NCBI GenBank assembly: GCA_947450015.1
Contig: CANFUB010000093.1
Span: 1-8,948, forward strand
Length of the DNA stretch: 8,948 nucleotides
From: Bacteroidota bacterium
GTDB taxonomy: Bacteria > Bacteroidota > Bacteroidia > NS11-12g > UBA955
Reading direction: 5' to 3'
Shown: piece after piece, positions 7,266 through 8,948 of the stretch
How positions within the stretch are numbered: the stretch's first letter is position 1
Layout of the letters: each line of letters starts with the position of its first letter
Position numbers and translations under genes: made by a program
The notes under the pieces: model-generated
Databases searched by the model: none
The model's input: the letters and a program-made list of their open reading frames with translations, nothing else
Told to the model about the DNA's origin: nothing

Positions 7266-8263
7266 TAAATGTTGTATAAATGTGATTTGTATAAGGTCAA
7301 ATTCGCAGGGTTCTTAAACCATTCAATGGTTGATTCAAGTCCTTTTTCAATCGTGTATTCAGGTAACCAAGTAGTGGCTTTTCTCAATTTTTCTGAATCG
7401 CCAAACAAACGGAAGACTTCAGATTTTTCGGGTCTTAAGCGCACTTCATCTTGTATTATTTCAGCTTTCTTGCCTGTTAATTTCATAATTAATTCAGCCA
7501 AATTTTGAATGGTAATTTCTGATTGGGTACTAATGTTCACATCTTCACCAATCAAAGCATCGGTTTTAGCAATTTCGGCAAATGCCCTAGCAGTGTCTTT
7601 GACAAATAGCAAATCTCTTGTTGGCGTTGTATCGCCTAATTTAAGACTGTTGGCATTGTTCAATAATTGGGTGATAATGGTTGGTATAACAGCACGTGCA
7701 CTTTGTCGTGGACCATACGTATTAAAAGGTCTTACGATGGTTACTGGTAAATTAAAACTTCTGTAAAAAGATTCAGCAATACAGTCGGCACCAATCTTAC
7801 TAGCAGAGTAGGGCGATTGCGGCTGACGTGGGTGAAGTTCTGTAATGGGCACAAACTGCGCAGTTCCATACACTTCGCTAGTACTGGTAACCAAAGTTTT
7901 TTCAGTGCCTAAATCGCGGGCCGCTTGCAATACATTTAAAGTGCCTTTGATATTGGTATCGATATAAGCATCGGGCGAGTGGTAACTGAACGGAATGGCG
8001 ATTAATGCGGCCAAATGAAAGACCACATCAATGTCTTTCATAGCGGTTCTTACACCATTTGGGTCGCGGATATCGCCCGAGAAAATTTCTATTTGCTTGA
8101 GTTTTTCAGCAGGCAAAGTATCTAGCCAACCCCATTGGTTAAACGAATTGTAATAAACGAAGGCCCTCACCTGACAACCCTCATCCAGCAAGGTTTCAAC
8201 CAAATGGCTTCCTATGAATCCATCAGCGCCTGTAACTAAAACTTTTTTGTTCGATAAATTCAT
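7265..8263 (-). CDS. legB: NAD-dependent sugar-nucleotide 4,6-dehydratase, extended SDR (LegB)
   Basis: 332 residues from the chosen ATG at 8263; the frame also has an ATG at 8281 (338 residues). I choose 8263 because the first residues then read MNLSNKKVLVTGADGFIG as in relatives, and because codons 2-4 of the longer form coincide with a TAnnTTTG promoter element. Numbered from 8263: NAD-binding TGADGFIG (11-18), HLAA (83-86), active-site TSEVYG (128-133), YSASK (152-156, Y152 and K156 catalytic), RPFNTYGPRQ (178-187) and TRD (215-217). Predicted to oxidise C4, eliminate water across C5-C6 and reduce C6 of an NDP-N-acetylglucosamine (GDP-linked in Campylobacter), the first modifying step of legionaminic acid synthesis. 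The T-S-E triplet differs from the T-D-E of RmlB-type dehydratases. First gene of the operon; its stop overlaps the legC start by 1 nt. Confidence 0.92.
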   Translation of the reverse strand: MNLSNKKVLVTGADGFIGSHLVETLLDEGCQVRAFVYYNSFNQWGWLDTLPAEKLKQIEIFSGDIRDPNGVRTAMKDIDVVFHLAALIAIPFSYHSPDAYIDTNIKGTLNVLQAARDLGTEKTLVTSTSEVYGTAQFVPITELHPRQPQSPYSASKIGADCIAESFYRSFNLPVTIVRPFNTYGPRQSARAVIPTIITQLLNNANSLKLGDTTPTRDLLFVKDTARAFAEIAKTDALIGEDVNISTQSEITIQNLAELIMKLTGKKAEIIQDEVRLRPEKSEVFRLFGDSEKLRKATTWLPEYTIEKGLESTIEWFKNPANLTLYKSHLYNI

Positions 8264-8270
8264 ATCTCTG

Positions 8271-8278
8271 CAAATGTA
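8271..8278 (-). promoter_or_regulatory. Promoter -7 element of the legB operon
   Basis: Minus-strand TACATTTG is an exact match to the Bacteroidota -7 consensus TAnnTTTG. It is followed by 7 nt and then the ATG at 8263, so transcription would start at or within a few bases of that codon. A run of eight A (8288-8281) lies two bases upstream, similar to the A-run at the ptmE promoter. I see no good TTTG at the -33 position, so strength cannot be judged. Confidence 0.55.
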
Positions 8279-8311
8279 CATTTTTTTTAAAAACGTTAGA
8301 AGGACTTAAGC

Positions 8312-8356
8312 CACAGATTCACAGATTAAGAATAAATGCAATTGAAATCACAGATA
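8312..8356. repeat. CACAGATT short direct repeats in the legB-lpdA intergenic region
   Basis: CACAGATT occurs twice in perfect tandem (8312-8319 and 8320-8327), and a 7-of-8 copy, CACAGATA, lies at 8349-8356. It sits between two divergent promoters (legB at 8271-8278, lpdA at 8458-8465) in an otherwise unremarkable AT-rich stretch of about 220 bp where I find no other gene, RNA or clear hairpin. Similar CACAGATT-rich pieces are, from memory, scattered in intergenic DNA of many Bacteroidota and other bacteria, so this may be a decayed dispersed repeat rather than an operator. Confidence 0.45.
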
Positions 8357-8436
8357 AAATACCGGAAATGTCATAAATTATAAGATGTAAGCATAGATAA
8401 AGAATAGGTTACTTGCGGTCCTTTCAACTCATACTA

Positions 8437-8465
8437 TTTTAATTGAAGAATTGGTATTACTTTCG
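8437..8465 (+). promoter_or_regulatory. Bacteroidota-type promoter for lpdA
   Basis: TACTTTCG at 8458-8465 fits TAnnTTTG with one change (C in TTCG), as at ptmE. The spacer to an AT-rich TTTT at 8437-8440 is 17 nt, a poor -33 match. The element is 18 nt from the lpdA ATG, giving a short leader of about 10-12 nt with no Shine-Dalgarno sequence. Confidence 0.5.
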
Positions 8466-8483
8466 CACCAAAAATAATTGATC

Positions 8484-8948
8484 ATGAAATTTGATGTTAT
8501 AGTAATAGGTAGCGGCCCAGGCGGTTATGTAGCTGCCATCCGCGCTTCTCAATTAGGCAAAAATGTTGCCATCGTAGAAAAAGCTGAATTAGGTGGTATT
8601 TGTTTAAACTGGGGTTGTATTCCAACCAAAGCCTTGTTAAAATCAGCTCAAGTATTCGAATACTTAAAGCACAGCAGCGATTATGGTATTACCAGTAGCG
8701 ATGCAAAAGTAGATTTCGATGCGGTGATTAAACGCAGCAGAGGTGTTGCCAATGGCATGAGCAAAGGCATTGAGTTTTTGATGAAGAAGAATAAAATTAC
8801 GGTTATCAAAGGCACTGCTAAATTGGCGGGCAATAAAAAAGTTGAAGTTGAAGCCGAAGGAAAAAAAGACATTCACGAAGCTGACCATATCATTTTAGCA
8901 ACTGGTGCACGCAGCAGAGAATTACCAGGTATTAAACTTGATGGGAAA
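8484..8948 (+). CDS. lpdA: Dihydrolipoyl dehydrogenase (E3), N-terminal third; 3' end cut by window edge
   Basis: I translated this frame directly: ATG at 8484, 155 residues in frame to the last base. Full-length enzymes are about 465 residues, so roughly a third is visible. FAD-binding GSGPGGY (9-15), E32 at the end of the second strand for the FAD ribose, the redox-active disulfide in GGICLNWGCIPTKALL (C40 and C45), and ATGARSRELPG (139-149), the second FAD-contacting motif. The enzyme reoxidises lipoyl groups of the pyruvate and 2-oxoglutarate dehydrogenase complexes, passing electrons to NAD. The NAD-binding and dimer domains, with the catalytic His-Glu pair, lie outside the window. Other disulfide reductases (glutathione or mercuric reductase) share the fold, but the LNWGCIPTKALL context is typical of E3. 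It is divergent from the leg operon with its own promoter and probably functionally unrelated. Confidence 0.93.
   Translation, partial: MKFDVIVIGSGPGGYVAAIRASQLGKNVAIVEKAELGGICLNWGCIPTKALLKSAQVFEYLKHSSDYGITSSDAKVDFDAVIKRSRGVANGMSKGIEFLMKKNKITVIKGTAKLAGNKKVEVEAEGKKDIHEADHIILATGARSRELPGIKLDGK

Noticed and set aside
4455..8263. Sialic acid (Neu5Ac) or pseudaminic acid pathway
   Set aside because: A Neu5Ac route does not need the dehydratase and aminotransferase. Pseudaminic acid uses PseB/PseC/PseH/PseG types, whereas here a NeuC-type hydrolysing epimerase and a NeuD-type acetyltransferase are present.
8664..8888. Two overlapping minus-strand frames opposite lpdA
   Set aside because: They are antisense to the FAD domain of an unmistakable lpdA; low-complexity composition with no family features.

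Overview
The window looks like part of a Bacteroidota (Bacteroidetes) chromosome. Three things point there: a secreted protein ending in a type IX secretion (T9SS) type B / CHU_C sorting domain, promoters resembling the phylum's TAnnTTTG -7 element, and mostly absent Shine-Dalgarno sequences. The DNA is AT-rich. I cannot place it below phylum level from sequence alone.

Layout. Positions 1-8263 are one minus-strand block, transcribed right to left. It starts at 8263 with legB (sugar-nucleotide 4,6-dehydratase), then legC (PLP aminotransferase), legH (NeuD-type acetyltransferase), legI (NeuB-type nonulosonate synthase) and legG (NeuC-type hydrolysing 2-epimerase). Neighbouring genes overlap by 1-8 nt or are 4 nt apart. 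Three nucleotides after legG comes a 754-residue secreted T9SS type B protein (beta-propeller-like region, PKD domain, three tandem 70-residue Ig-like modules, sorting domain). After a 71-nt gap with its own likely promoter comes a CBS-domain nucleotidyltransferase of the PtmE type (1-1007), whose last residues run off the left edge. On the right, a divergent intergenic region of about 220 bp separates legB from lpdA (dihydrolipoyl dehydrogenase, plus strand), cut by the right edge.

How the genes work together. PtmE would activate an amino-sugar phosphate as an NDP sugar (GDP in the Campylobacter precedent). LegB dehydrates it to the 4-keto-6-deoxy sugar, LegC aminates C4 and LegH acetylates that amine. 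LegG removes the nucleotide and epimerises C2, and LegI condenses the free sugar with phosphoenolpyruvate to give legionaminic acid or a close isomer. Six of the seven members of the known seven-enzyme nonulosonate cassette are here. The missing one is the NeuA/LegF-type CMP-sugar synthetase, which I predict lies just beyond the left edge. The sugar pathway is known; the unusual element is the T9SS cargo gene lodged inside its operon. lpdA is unrelated central metabolism and probably a chance neighbour.
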